Shown: positions 10,917 to 22,902 of the stretch, piece after piece | Layout of the letters: every line of letters starts with the position of its first letter | How positions within the stretch are numbered: position 1 is the first letter of the stretch | From: Pachyseris speciosa | Lineage: Eukaryota; Cnidaria; Anthozoa; Scleractinia; Pachyseridae | Direction: 5' to 3' | Assembly: GCA_016490735.1 (NCBI GenBank) | Contig: JAEMWC010001218.1 | Coordinates: forward strand, 146,501 to 210,500 | DNA length: 64,000 nucleotides | Position numbers and translations under genes: made by a program | Notes under the pieces: generated by a model | Databases searched by the model: none | What the model was told of the DNA's origin: nothing | The model's input: the letters and a program-made list of their open reading frames with translations, nothing else

Positions 10917-11003
10917 TGTTTTCCCCGTGCGTCCTCAGATCACGTAAGCACAGTGCTTTGAACTCCTATAAGGCACGCTGTTTAGGCCAATCACAGCACT
11001 TCT
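10917..11003. repeat. Direct repeat and promoter side of the Crypton
   Basis: Second copy of the repeat at 8925-9020, directly against the start codon of the recombinase gene. It carries a CCAAT-type motif (GGCCAATCACAGC at about 10982) that could serve the minus-strand promoter. A short A-rich inverted match (ATAAAAAAGTG at about 8888, CACTTTTTTAT at about 11046) lies just outside the two repeats. It is too simple to call termini. Confidence 0.45.
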
Positions 11004-11061
11004 TATAAAATCTTTATATTATAAAAGTATTTAAGTCTATTTTTATCACTTTTTTATTTGC

Positions 11062-13059
11062 TATACTATCGACTGATCGCTCACACTGTTCTAAAATTTG
11101 CCCGAGACGTTTGTATCAGATGCAATTAATATTGCTTTCTAGTTAATCTGTTGCTCTGGGCCAAAACCTGAAACTCCACTTATATCCAGCCATAGGCGCT
11201 CTTACACATGACCGAAGATTACGGCTTGCTTTGATTTTCAGGAGCTCTCAACAGTTTGATTTGGCGACGACTCTTTCAAATCTTGAATTTCCTTTATGAA
11301 ATTGACCACCACTAGGAAACTAATTCCTTTTCTTTCAGAGAGGCAACGCTGTCGTTTGATTGCAAATATGACCAGATAGCATTTTCGGAAAGTAGACAAT
11401 CTCTCGGAAATTGGGAGAGCAAAGTGTGTTTTCCCTAAACATTTCTGTGACTTAAATTGTTTGCTAAAGAAGCCTAACAACAATTACAAGTGTTGACAGT
11501 AAAAGTGTAGCATGGTTTCAGCTTCCAAGTGGCATTTTTTTCTGTCGCTTTTCATTCGGTGGGGAGGATTAGTTCAACTAAAAATTGAACAACCAACCAT
11601 TCTTGACTTGGAACCGGAGTTGAATGAGGCTTGCTATCCTATGACACTCTGATGGCCAAAATTGTGTGGCTGATTTAGAAAGCGACTGAGGTACCGGTTT
11701 TATCCGAGTTCTTTGGAAAGAAGGTCATTGAGTTATTCCGCGAAAAGGCTTTCGAAAGACTCAGCTTTTATGGTTTATTTGACGAAGAGAAAACTTAATG
11801 TTTATGTTTGATGTAGTTTGTTGGCCAACCAAAACAAAATTAGTATGCTGCCATGAAATGGAAATAGATAACGTTAAAAATAAACCGGTAAATTCGCTGT
11901 GGATAAGTTACGAAAATCTGTAGGTCTGTCCTCCTCGTATCACTTCGGGTGTGAAGCTGAAATAACTGTCGCTTATTTCGACAATTATTCTATTTTGATC
12001 AAGCAAAGGATAGCCGGAAGCGACTTCTGTATTCATTTTCCCTTTCCAGTCGCTTCAATCCTGACATTTTCTGTCGGTTTCTGTTGAAAGTAAGGTTTTG
12101 CCAAAGCGGTGAGTAATAAAGTGTATCGGAGTAACGTTCTTGGAACAGTGAGATTCATGATTAATTATTGTTCATCCAAAATACTACAGCCGAGTGCATT
12201 GTTTTCTCGTGTGTGTAGTAGCTAGAGATTTAACACCTTGCTCATTCCGTGTGATAGAGTGTGTGGCTTAAGATCACCTCTGGTCAACTGAATAAAAGTC
12301 ATGCTTTGATAGAAATGTGGATTATACGTAGCTCTTGAGAGTGACTGCATGAAGAGCTTTTTATTACTGATACGCCCAAGTTTTATAAACACTTCGTCGC
12401 TTGTCGGAAGCCGTGTTGCGTATCTCAACTCAATTCTGCTGTTTCTTGCGTGTTGAATTTCAGTTATAAATGTCAATACGTTGATGGTTTGTGAGTTCCA
12501 AGAGGGCTGGCTGCACGTTTACCACCAAAAAACACTGGTGTTAGTGGTAGATTTGTAGCATTCGGCTTTTCCAATGAGCTGTTTTGTTTACATTGTAGTA
12601 TAACTCATTCTTGTCCTGGTATAATTTTCATGAAGCTCTAATATAATCTAGTGACTCTAGTGAGTCTTTATCCAAAATTTTGCTTTGACACGGCGTAATA
12701 GCTGTAAAGCTCTTAAAGACAGTTTTGACGTATTTGAAGCCAGTTTGTTGAATTAACTGCGAATTAATATTTTAAGAGTAAACGATATGGACTAGTTGGC
12801 TGCCAGGACGTTTGGATATATAATTTCAAGAAGTATTAAAAACGTAAGTTTACTGTAAACCTTCGGGGATCCCATTTTTCAAAATTTGAGTTTTCAGCTC
12901 TTTGGTTGGAGGAAATTAATGTAGCAACTAGCAAAAGAACATTTGGAAAATATGCAAACGAAGGCTAAGCGAAAAGGGCTAAAATAATGATTTTAGGGAG
13001 CAGTAAGGTGTCGAAATCGGGTACATCCAATAAGGGATCATATTCAAAGCAGGGTTAAT
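11062..13059. other. No recognisable gene
   Basis: Non-coding in appearance. The stretch 12090-12300 weakly resembles 13220-13430 (shared AAGCGGTGAGT and GTGTGTAGTAG-like blocks), suggesting an old local duplication. No motif-bearing open frame is seen. Confidence 0.4.
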
Positions 13060-13125
13060 TGGCGCTGTGGTGAGAGCGCTCGCCTTCCACCAATGTTTCC
13101 TGGGTTCGATACCCGGTGTTATAGC
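13060..13125 (+). mobile_element. tRNA-derived SINE head
   Basis: An internal Pol III promoter is visible: A box TGGTGAGAGCGC at 13068-13079 and B box GGTTCGATACC at 13103-13113, with tRNA-like spacing. The sequence between does not fold as a full cloverleaf with a normal anticodon arm. This fits a tRNA-derived SINE better than a tRNA gene. The tail could not be delimited. Confidence 0.65.
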
Positions 13126-13599
13126 CAAACAATGAACAACTGGGCCGCGGTTTTACGATGAATTAGCTTTCCCGCGGGAACGTCAGTATATTCTGCCATA
13201 CGTTTCGCTGGCTTTGTTCAGAATTTATCTTTTAATCAAGCGGTGAGTGATAAGCTGAAAGTTAATGTTCATGCTACAGTGGAAGTCGTAGCTGATCATA
13301 GAACATACAGCTGTGTGTGATTTTGTTGTGTATGTTGTAGAGATGTCGCTCGTTCTTTGAATGGTCTCTAATACGTTGCTTTAAAATCGTTCATGGTCCA
13401 AATGGAAATGATGTTTGCATAGAAGTTGGTTCTCACCTCTCTTTAGTATCGATCCGCTATCGCTTATAGGAGCAAATGTGGTATCGCAGAGTTATTTTGT
13501 TGTTATCAATTCAAACTTGATGCTGATCTGTCGCTAAGATGAGACCAGACACTTTTTTATCGCTAAGCGTCATTACAAAATGAAGGGCTTCTTGTTACG

Positions 13600-13730
13600 C
13601 CGCAAAATGTAACATTAACGCGAAACGTAACAACTTTTGACGTAAAATGTAACAATTCTTCAACACGAATTGCAATAACTTTTTACCGTAAAATGTAACA
13701 ACTTCATTAACGTGAAATGTAACAACGCAA
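13600..13730. repeat. Degenerate short tandem repeat
   Basis: About five irregular copies of a unit like CGTAAAATGTAACAACTT, separated by variable spacers. No coding or promoter sense is apparent. Confidence 0.5.
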
Positions 13731-13856
13731 ACTGAAAGCCTTCTTGTCAAGGTAAGCAACTCTTGACAGTCAAATTATACAAACGTACTGGTTACATATA
13801 ACCAGTTCAAAATTTGATCTTCTTGAATCCCAAACTGTTACGTTGTTTGTCATCAG

Positions 13857-14176
13857 GGGCACCCAACGAGCCAAAATCAACCAAAAGCTGTAGAACGGCA
13901 TTTTTAAGTACCTTATGGTGTTTGATGTCTGTTTAAAGTGATGTTTTCGTTAGGGAACCAAATCCTCCTTTGAGGAAACAGCCACTACGACCTTTCCGAA
14001 AACCTCAGGGGCTATTATTTCACCATTGCGAATCTTTTAGGCCATCTTTTAGTCACGAAAATCCGAGTGTACTCTTTAATCGACACCGAAAGCCCAAGGG
14101 CGGGAGGGTGGAAAAGCCCAAGGCGAACTACCCTCTACCAAACAGATATCTACCGAAACTTGTCGTTGGGTGTCCC
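13857..14176. mobile_element. Candidate MITE with 14-bp inverted ends
   Basis: GGGGCACCCAACGA at the left faces TCGTTGGGTGTCCC at the right. The 320-bp interior has no coding sense; the frame at 13970-14212 runs through the right end. No clear target duplication is seen. Confidence 0.45.
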
Positions 14177-14949
14177 TGTGTCATGCATGGACCGTGTGTG
14201 TTCGTGCTCTAAGGACGGACGGAAACTCGACTGAATTTATCTTCTAATCATAAACAAACAACAACAATAACAAAACCCGAAAGCACGGATATTATTACTA
14301 ACATCATTGCTTATATTTCCGTTATCGGACATGGTGGAAGGACGAAACTTGGACTCCCTGCTCAATTAACTTCTTACCCAAATTATTGTCATCGTTAATT
14401 ATATTCTGAAGGGTGCGCTCACAAATAATGTTGTAATACTCTGCAGTGGATGGTAGGCCCATTCTCGTCAGAGCATGTTGATATTCCTATATGAAAATTT
14501 TTGAAAGGCATTTTCGTCCACTATGGCGCCCCATAGAGGCCCCCCAATCTCAAGAATTTCATTGCTAAGCTAAAAAAAACTTAAGCTGTGCCAGGACGAG
14601 TGCCTTTGTAATGTCTGTTCTAATTATCTGTTGTAGTCTATAGTATAGACAGTTAATTCATAGTTTTTATATGCTGTTAATTTACTATTATAGACACACG
14701 TACATTTTTGTAACGAATCGTCTTTTGGCTCATTAATGTCACGTGTTTTTCAGTTTCAGTTTCGCTCTGTGATTGGTTGTCAAAGGTCACCCCACTTTTT
14801 CAACCAATAAAAAGGAAAGTTAAAACCAATCACGACTTCTTCGCGCGTATTTTCCCGCGCTTGGTGTCGGTAGCATGTAATGGTCTCAAATTCTGATTGG
14901 TTCATTGCGCTGTTTGCGTCTGCTGTGATTGGCCAGAGCAATTGCTCTG
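14177..14949. other. Non-coding; cluster of CCAAT/ATTGG motifs
   Basis: No gene is seen. Between about 14770 and 14940 there are five ATTGG or CCAAT pentamers in both orientations. They lie just upstream of the Penelope-like remnant and may be part of that element. Confidence 0.35.
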
Positions 14950-15235
14950 GTTTTGGTTTATTATTAACAGGGACAGTGGAATTGAAATTCCTGAAGCGTG
15001 GATGCCCACGATCAGCCGATTAGTACCAAAAGCGGACCGCTGAGGGAACAATTTCTAGTCTGAACGGCAAGGATCAAAATCCTCCAATCAACAACAGCCT
15101 AAGCGAGGATCGAAACGCACATATGACCACCATCCACGGTGCTTCTTATAACTCACACGCAGCCAGTCGACACCATCGCCTGATGCAGACCAGCAGTATA
15201 GCGGTCGAAACGTCGCGATCCACATCTTTGTGACT
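14950..15235 (+). pseudogene. Penelope-like element 3' remnant
   Basis: The plus frame reads NRDSGIEIPEAWMPTISRL. This matches the 'xNRDxGxxxPxxW' tail that closes the GIY-YIG endonuclease domain in Penelope-like retroelements. Downstream is a hammerhead-like fold (15175-15219), as expected for the terminal repeats of these elements. The RT domain is absent and stops follow the motif, so only a 3' fragment is left. The family call rests on the tail motif and the ribozyme-like fold together. Confidence 0.45.
15175..15219 (+). ncRNA. Hammerhead-like ribozyme fold, variant core
   Basis: Stem I is ATCGC paired with GCGAT. The core reads CTGATG-C-A instead of CTGATGA. Stem II is GACC paired with GGTC. 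GAAA follows, then CGTC with the expected cleavage after GUC. Stem III is reduced to an AC/GU pair with no loop. The extra C in the conserved core probably makes this copy inactive or slow. The order of elements is exactly that of a hammerhead. Confidence 0.55.
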
Positions 15236-15239
15236 CAAT

Positions 15240-16612
15240 AGTTAGACAAAAGATTAACTCAGCTATCATTTGAAACCACGATGACGAACACCTTTCATAA
15301 TATTTCGGGAGATGTCTCTTCAACTGACAGAATTTATTCCTGGAAGAGAAATGATAAGGATAATGATAAAGTTCAAGTTTTATGGTAGCATAAACTGTTG
15401 ATAATAAACCTGAGATTATGCCCTATGAATGCACACAGATTATCATATTAGCAATAATCATGCATGTCTCCGTTCTCTGGGTCACACAATAAGGAGTTTA
15501 AGCAAATCGCTACGGCGGGCGATATTACGGGTGTCGTGGCCGAGGAGGTCTTGGCTGAGTACGTTGCCGTAGCCCTTCAACGTTCAAGTTTGAACAACGC
15601 GAAATCAAAGACAATGCGGCAGCTATGAAGTTGACGTTGGAGTTAGTTTCTTACAGCGTACCCGAGTTAACTTTGGAGAATAAATTCCTTCAAAGGAGCA
15701 AGAAATTTCACTATATTTTGTTATGGCGAGGGTTTTAGCGGAGGCGTTGAAAAACTTCTAGCATTTATCTATAAGATTAAAACTGATTTCGCAGTCTAGA
15801 ACAGCAACGCAAAAGTACAAAAAAAGGGCTTGAAATAATAATTTTGATATTCACAACCCCTACTGGTTCAATGCTAACAGAGGCCAAGACTCCCGGTATG
15901 ATCTATGAGACCAATAATTACAAAATTACTGACAAATCGTGTGGAAACGATTATTTACTCCTAGTTACTTACGAGTGAAATGAATCAAGACACGTCAATC
16001 ACGTTGGAATATAGTGTAATTATTTTGAAGTAAAAATACACATCGATTAACCGTCCGAACATCCTTGCAAATCTTACTACGTGCTAAGAATGTCTAAAAT
16101 TAGCATTAAAATTCTGGAAATAGAGTAACACACAGCTTTTGACATGAAACCAATGAAGCTGTACTAACGAAATCCTCTTGCCATTTGGCGCCACCATTTC
16201 ACTGCATAAAAACGACTACTGAAAATAAACGCAGATTTGTTGCGTTGAAAGAAGGTACATAAATGTCCATTCTGAATGAATTAAGAAGGTTTTTCAGTAA
16301 GATTAAACGGTTAAAAAATCAAAAAAGCCTGTTGAAAAGTAGAAAGAAGCGATTTAAAACTCACGTACCAGAGACTACGCGAAACGTCTTCTCCCGACGT
16401 AGTAGGATTTACCGCTACGGCTTAACGCGAATGCCTGCCATGCGCAGTAGTCCATATTTCTAGAAAATTACTTCTGGTTGCCGTACTAAAGCCCCGCCAT
16501 ACCGTTTTGCTTAAATTCCTTAATGTTCAACGTTTGAATAAGCTTTTGTACTAAGTAACTGTAAATACTAGTCCAAAGTACAAGAAAGAACAATGGACAG
16601 TAACGATTACAC
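15240..16612. other. No recognisable feature
   Basis: No motif-bearing frames or structured repeats were found. Confidence 0.45.
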
Positions 16613-16614
16613 TA

Positions 16615-16838
16615 GGGCCGTTTATACGAGAGAAAATAAGCCGCGGCTTACTCTGGCCGCGGCTTACATAAGACGCGAAAGGAACCATTTATACGAGTAA
16701 AAACGCCTAGGCCAGGATAATCCGCAGCTTGAGAAAGCTGTGAACGTACATTTTGTACCATTTATACGGAGTGTTCGCGTCTTATGTAAGCCGTGGCCAG
16801 AGTAAGCCGCGGCTTATTTTCTCTCGTATAAACGGCCC
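16615..16838. mobile_element. MITE with GGGCCGTTTATACGAG ends, copy 1
   Basis: The inverted ends begin GGGCCGTTTATACGAGAGAA and are flanked by TA. Inside are internal repeats of GCCGCGGCTTA and GACGCGAA. Copy 2 starts only 6 bp after this copy ends. The encoded content is nil. Confidence 0.7.
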
Positions 16839-16843
16839 TAATA

Positions 16844-17544
16844 GGGCCATTTATACGGGAGGAAATAAGACGCGTCTTATCAAAGACGCGACTTAAATAG
16901 GACGCGAACTGTACCGTTTATACCTTCGCGTCCTACATAAGACGCGAAGATCTCGTATAAATGGTTCGCGTCTTATTTTTGATACAGCCTCGCTTGCCCG
17001 CCAAGATGGAGCGCTGTAGCAAGAAACAAAAGCGTGCTGTCCTGTTATTTTAAGAAGAGACTTTCTCAGAGATTTTTTTTATGAAGACCACGCCGTAGCA
17101 TACAAAGAAATCAACAAAAATCCGAGAAGAGTCGGAAGATACGGATATACGGATTGGTGCGACTGATGACTGATGGTTAAAGAAGGAAGGTGCTGAATTC
17201 ACTTTTGGCTCTCCCGGCCATCTTTTGCAAAGCTTTGCAACCAATTACGCTATCGATCTAATCGTAAGACAAGCTCATGTTGCTGTTGTTTTTATGCAAG
17301 CGCACTTGCAGTTCACGTCTTATTTAGGACGCGAAACCATTTATACGAGGAAGTTCACGTCTTAATTAAGACGCGGACAAAATAAGAACAGCTGAAAACC
17401 CTGTTCTGAGATAAGACGCGTCTTAATATGTAAGACGCGACTTAAATAAGACGCGAACGCTTATTTTGTACCATTTATACGATCAGTTCGCGTCAGTCGC
17501 GTCTTACATAAGACGCGTCTTATTTTCTCTCGTATAAACGGCCC
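16844..17544. mobile_element. MITE with the same ends, longer copy 2
   Basis: Its ends match the copy at 16615-16838. The interior holds many forms of AAGACGCG and CGCGTCTT, and a unique-looking 16985-17300 segment without recognisable coding. TA is on both sides. This may be the parent from which the shorter element derives, or an element with captured sequence. Confidence 0.65.
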
Positions 17545-18064
17545 TAATGTATCCTTCTCCTTTTGCAAAGTCTACTATAACTTAGCATGATAGATTTTTC
17601 TAGACTGCAAAGGTTCCATTCGTTTTATCACACGCTCATCGTGCACATGTGCTCCTCTTTATGCCGTGCATTGTCCTTTCCCAGTCCTCGCTTCATTCAC
17701 AACTGCGATTTTTCCCTCTTATCCCAACCCCCCCCCCCCGCCCCTTTTACCATCACCCAAAGGTGGTTTTCAGGCGTGCCGATGATAATGACTTTATTGA
17801 CGTGATATGTTATCTAGCGTACGCAGTCGTAAACTAATTGGAGACTATCTACCTATATAGTTAAATTACATGATGTAACCAAAATTATATTAAGATATCC
17901 AAGATAGCTAGTTTTGTTGTGCACAAAATCGATTTGCAGACACTCGTTCCAGGCTTTGAGTGGTGAATGAAACGTTTCAAAATAAAACGCTAAAATGAAT
18001 GAATGGTGTTGAGAACACAATTGTTTCTTCGCAGTACGCGTCCCCCCAGATAATACAGTTAATA
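17545..18064. other. Non-coding; short poly-C run
   Basis: Contains a C-rich run near 17729-17741. No gene is seen. Confidence 0.45.
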
Positions 18065-18342
18065 GGGAGCTTCAGCAACGAGAACGGCAACGGCAACGAG
18101 AACCCCACAAAACAACAGGTTTAATGTACAAAAACAATCGCCCTGCACGTGCGTTTTACATTATGGTACATTTCTTTGCCGTCCTCTACAAAACAACAAC
18201 GTGAAATGACCAAATTTCTTGATAGTTCCTGAATAGTTAGCCAACATTTTCCAAGTTAACCAAATTGGAATAATCGCGAAAGAGTTACTACAAAAACGAA
18301 AAGTTAGATTTTGCCGTCGCCGTCATCGCTGCTAAGGCTCCC
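18065..18342. mobile_element. MITE with GGGAGC..GCTCCC ends
   Basis: The terminal inverted repeat (GGGAGCTTCAGCAACGAGAA against the right end CATCGCTGCTAAGGCTCCC) has TA on both sides. The fragment at 4485-4679 belongs to the same family, and the larger element at 18981-20189 has a related terminal pattern (GGGACTTTAAGCATCGAC). Confidence 0.7.
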
Positions 18343-18440
18343 TAATCCCACAATCGCGTGCGCGGCCACTCGGTCCCAGTCTTTTTGTAAAGTGAGCTGT
18401 TAAAGTATTACAAACTCATTTTAACGTTCTTTCTTTTCAG

Positions 18441-18551
18441 GTGGAACATTCTCTTCTTGTGGCAAAGATTCGTGATGGCAGCGCCATACGCGAAGACATG
18501 CATGCCCCCGTCATCGATGACGCCAACTTTGGCGATTTTAAACCATTTTAA
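18441..18551 (+). CDS. Terminal exon of an unknown gene
   Basis: A strong acceptor (TTCTTTCTTTTCAG, ending at 18440) opens a 36-codon frame ending in TAA. It contains VEHSLLVAKIRDGSAIRED and the acidic tail DDANFGDFKPF. The composition and codon pattern look like real coding sequence. A second frame (shifted by one) is also open here, so the phase is not decided by the sequence alone, though VEHSL reads more protein-like. AATATAA about 20 bases after the stop could be a weak poly(A) signal. The exon at 6764 is on the same strand, but joining the two is not proven. Confidence 0.45.
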   Translation: MEHSLLVAKIRDGSAIREDMHAPVIDDANFGDFKPF

Positions 18552-18980
18552 ACCCAAATGCTTGTAATATAATCTCGTGTTATCAAAGACAGCGAGCAGT
18601 CTTCTTTTCCTTTATTCACTTGCCCTTACTGAGCACACACGGCAAAGTGCCCTCGAAGCTCGTCATTGCATTCTTGCAACAGCAACTGGTTCTTTAGAAA
18701 CTATCATTTGGGGTGGAGTACGTCTGGTAATCGTCAGGGGTGGATATTTATAAAGCACGCATGCTCGGTGGTGTTCGTGTCAGTTCATGACTCTATATGA
18801 CCGTATGAGCGGTTTAGGACTGAATTTGGGTCATCGATGTTTTTATCGTTTTATATTCTGGTCTGAAAGTGCGATACGTACAGAAACGTAAGAGTACATA
18901 AACGAGAGATGACATCATGTGACATTTGATTAATAACACTGTTCACTTGGTCAGATGAGCAAGTTCCAGGTCCGAGAATA
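18552..18980. other. No recognisable feature
   Basis: Probably 3' untranslated or intergenic DNA after the exon ending at 18551. Nothing specific is seen. Confidence 0.4.
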
Positions 18981-20189
18981 GGGACTTTAAGCATCGACAA
19001 CGGGAGCGGCAACGGGGACGTGAGACTGTGAGGGAAAACCCAAATATCTCATTACGCATGTCTGGCACGAAATATTTTGACGTTTTGCTTCGGGGCCCGA
19101 CGTGAGAAAGCTTAGTTTGGCGTTGCGTGAAAACGTGAGTAGCATTTCACATATTTTAGCTCTATTTTTGCCCCCACATTGATATTTTTAATATTGATTG
19201 ATACCTTAAGATACCAAGGAATAGAATCATCGAGTTGTTGCCTGATTTTGTTCCCCCAAACTATAAGCTTAAACAATTTCATCAATCGGCTGTTTCAAAA
19301 CAAAAAGCTAGCGCCGATGCCTCCGAAATTAGAAATGATTTGCGAGTCTCGCACTGTTTATCGATAGTTCTCTCTAACATTGCTTTTTCGCATTCGAAAT
19401 AAGACATACTAAAGCTTTTAATTTACACAAAACTTGGCCGAGAAAAAGAACTAGTCTATGTTGCTCAAAGCCAACGTCCAAAACTCTCTATATCATATCG
19501 TAGTTTTCAGTTCAAATTCCTAGATGTAAAGATATGGAAACTGACATGCATGCTGGCATGTCTAATTCACAGAACCAGCGGAACCTACAGAACCGCTTCT
19601 AATGTGCGTAAAACAGAAAATACATACCTAGTTAATATGATTTTAAATCCCCGCATTAGGGTATACATTTCTTCGCAAAAATACAGTGGAACCCTGCTCT
19701 ACGAACACCTGCTTATAACGGACAGTTTTGATCTTTTCAATAACGGAGAGTAAATAATTGGTTTTGATTTGTTATCAGACTTTTGAAGCGAATACAAAGA
19801 ATGAAATCAACGCAAATCCCGGCCTCCGATGCAGAACATTTCAATTGAGTTCATGTCAATCTAGTCGCTACTTCTAGGTAATATATTGGTGATTTTTTTA
19901 TTTTATTACATTACCTCGGCTAAAAATGTGATATCTTGTTTCCGAAATCTAATCTCCGATAAACACTTGTCGTTCTCCAGCACTGATTTGTTGACACAAC
20001 AGCAAAAAATCTACATCGGTCATATCATCATTAAAATGGTTGAACGCGAAGGAATATTTCGAGAGAAGTTGGCGTCTTCGGCGGCTGCTTAACTGCTTTC
20101 AATTTCACTCCACAACCGCGTCGTCTCCCCAGTATTTTCTCGGTTTTTCCGTCGCCGTTGCCGTTCCCGTCGTCGATGCTTAAAGTCCC
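18981..20189. mobile_element. Non-autonomous TIR element, 1.2 kb
   Basis: The ends are GGGACTTTAAGCATCGACAA followed by ACGGGAGCGGCAACGG. About 36 bases pair with the right end with a couple of mismatches. TA flanks both ends. The interior is AT-rich with no transposase. The TA target and the GGGA start are shared with the smaller MITE at 18065, suggesting one transposase serves both. Confidence 0.75.
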
Positions 20190-20191
20190 TA

Positions 20192-21356
20192 GTAAGAATG
20201 GAAAACCGGATCCATGCAGTTTGCTCTGATGGATAACAAAAATCTCCCCTCCCCTCCCCCTCTCCCAGTTTCTCGCTTAAAAAAGAGAAAAGAGTCTGCT
20301 TGCATTGACCTTACTTTACAATCATGCTTCTGTCCGTTTGGCTAAACACTTCAGAAGTTACAGTTGTAACAAAAAAAGATAACTGTCAAAATCTGTTTTA
20401 GTGGTGGTCGTGTACTGGCAGAAGCGAATCACGCCTCTTCTGTAACTGGGCATTCAATGAAATAAATTAACCTTGTAAACAGATGTATTGTAAAGTTATT
20501 ATAACTTATTGACCGTGTGTACTCATTGATAACTACAATCCGTTACGCTATTGTGTCGGGAAGATGTAAAATTTGAGGATAATTCTGTTGAAGCGAAAAA
20601 TGGCATACTTACAGATGTTATAGTGATTTTCAAAAGAGATGTAGATATCCTCCTTTTGTTGGTTGCATGATTTAATAAACGCCTGTGATGTCGTTAGCAG
20701 GGGGAGATGTGATACCTTGTTCTGCTCTTCACTGATTTACATCAAGGGTTGGTTCCATGAAATAGTCCGTTCTTCGGCCGTCCTCCCACGATTTTCCACT
20801 TATTTCATGAAAACTTCTGCTTGTTACAGAGGAGCTGTACAATGGAACTGTGTTTCAGAATATTTTAATGATTCTTGTAATTTTGACCTTTTGGCTCCTG
20901 AACATTTTGCCGAAAAACATCTTTTAAAGCTTGTCGAGCCGTTTTCTGGTCAGAATCTGGCCGAAAAGAACCAAAACGGCCTAAAACTCTGTTTCTTGGT
21001 AGAGCTCCTGGTGTCCTTCTGTTCCTGATGCATAATTTGAGCTTTCAAAGTTCGGGCATGCGCAGAAAGAAAAATTTCGAGATTTGATTGGGTTGAAAAG
21101 TTTCACCACCCCCTCGCCTTCTACCTTTCGCTTCCTCTCCTCCCCTTTTCTTTTGCTTTTCTTGCTTCACTTTCTTTCTCTCTTGCTGGGCATTTTCTTG
21201 ATTTCCTTTGGGTGGGAAAAGATTTGGGGAAAATTTTTAGGATCGTAGGATTAGATGGTAGCTAAGCAAGAGAGAATGTCATTCTGTCTTGATGGTAGGA
21301 AGTGCAGGTGGGTAGTGGAACAAGATTTTCACTCAAATTTTCGGGTCAACGTTACT

Positions 21357-21394
<38 letters not shown>

Positions 21395-22890
21395 CCGGCC
21401 TATTTGACGCAATCGTGCTCATTTAGGTATGGTTTAAAGATCTCTTCTCCCTACATATGTTACATGGTAAAGTTGTCTGCGAGCGTCAACCTGATGACGT
21501 CACATGTGGTACAAGGGACGTGGTTCTGCACGGACGGTTTTGGCCGGTGTACGAATCAAAGGATTAAACAATTTTATTCAAAGGCAAAATCTAGTCCGAT
21601 ATGTAGGGAAATCAGATTTGCGATAAAGTAGGTTAATTTCTTATATTTTATTCATTTTACCAGTAGGTAATTAGATAATTAATTAGATACACGTCCCCTC
21701 AAGCATGAAGTGCTTAAACGATAATCGTGTTTTAAATAAAGGATTTTACTTTACTTTAATTTACTTTATTTGTTTGGAGAAATGTTATTTCTGCAGACAT
21801 TCGATTGACTCGAATTTAAATCAGGCAGAAAGTTGCCAAAGGCTGTTTTTGGTAGGCGTTTGTTACTATCTCGTTAGGTCGAGGGGAATATTTCAAGGGA
21901 ATGTTTTCCATGGTTAACCATTAGATTATTATTTAAGAATCGTATTCCTCTGTTGCAATAAATCAAACCACTATTGCTTATTGTCAACCGTACGGTCATG
22001 CAATATATTCTCCTGAAAAGAGCAAGATTAAAAAAAACGGTAGGGTACATTTTAAACTGCACGTTTAAAGAACGTTATGCACATGTCATCTGCCTCCCCG
22101 TGGGGTCATATACTCGGGCCAACCAGGGAGATATGTGGGCGAATACAAAGAGGTGGATGGGATTCTTTGCCCGAGGGTAGGGAAAATCTCGACATTGTTT
22201 TCCAAGCAAAGATTAGGGGCTGGGGAAATTCACAAGTTTGTAAAGGATGTCAGGAGGATTTTCTGCTGAGAGACACCTCACCCAGGGGACTTTGTCATGC
22301 AAGATTCCCTGACCCAGCGGGGAAATTCCTCAAGTTTGTTTGACTGATTTAACAATCCCCCTGGTTAACCCGGGGGGAGGTCGACACTGCGAGGAAGCCG
22401 ATGATTTGCATTATTCATCAACTTTAAGCTGTCACTTTATTAGTATGTCACTGCTATTTTTAGTCTTACCCAGATCACTCGCAATTTCTTTTTAAATATA
22501 AATAGTTTTTCATGTCATAATGGTTACTTTTGAAAATGTATGTTGCCACATACGAAACGTCAAGTCAGATTTCATAAAATGCGTTGCTTCACCATGTTTA
22601 TAACCGCCTTATGTGTTGGCTTTCTTATAAAACTTCGATGGCCGCAGGACAAGAGTCTCTATGCAATCACCATGAATTGGCATCGACGTTCCAGTTCATA
22701 ATACACTACCTGGACAGCAGGAAGCTCACAAGAAGTCATAAGTTTCAAACTTGAAAATCATTTTATTACGACTTCTCGAAAAGTGAAAGTAAAACAGGTT
22801 TTGTTTGCGTAACACAATAATAGAATTTCAGGCCAGTGGGGTGAAAAAAAACTCATAAACGGAGCTTCCGACAATTTTTTTTAGCGGCAG
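20192..22890. other. Non-coding; TG microsatellite
   Basis: A (TG)n run lies at about 21360-21390, and a pyrimidine-rich block at 21110-21195. The open frames over 20663-21631 lack motifs and splice sites. GC-rich segments at 22090-22380 carry partly complementary ends (CCTCCCCGTGGGG and CCCGGGGGGAGG) but no clear element. Confidence 0.4.
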
Positions 22891-22902
22891 CCGCATCTGG
22901 AT

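Noticed and set aside
13060..13125. Genuine tRNA gene
   Set aside because: A and B boxes are present but stems and anticodon arm do not complete a cloverleaf. A SINE head fits better.
21302..21631. 109-codon frame with poly-Val/Cys stretch
   Set aside because: The open frame is produced by the TG microsatellite.
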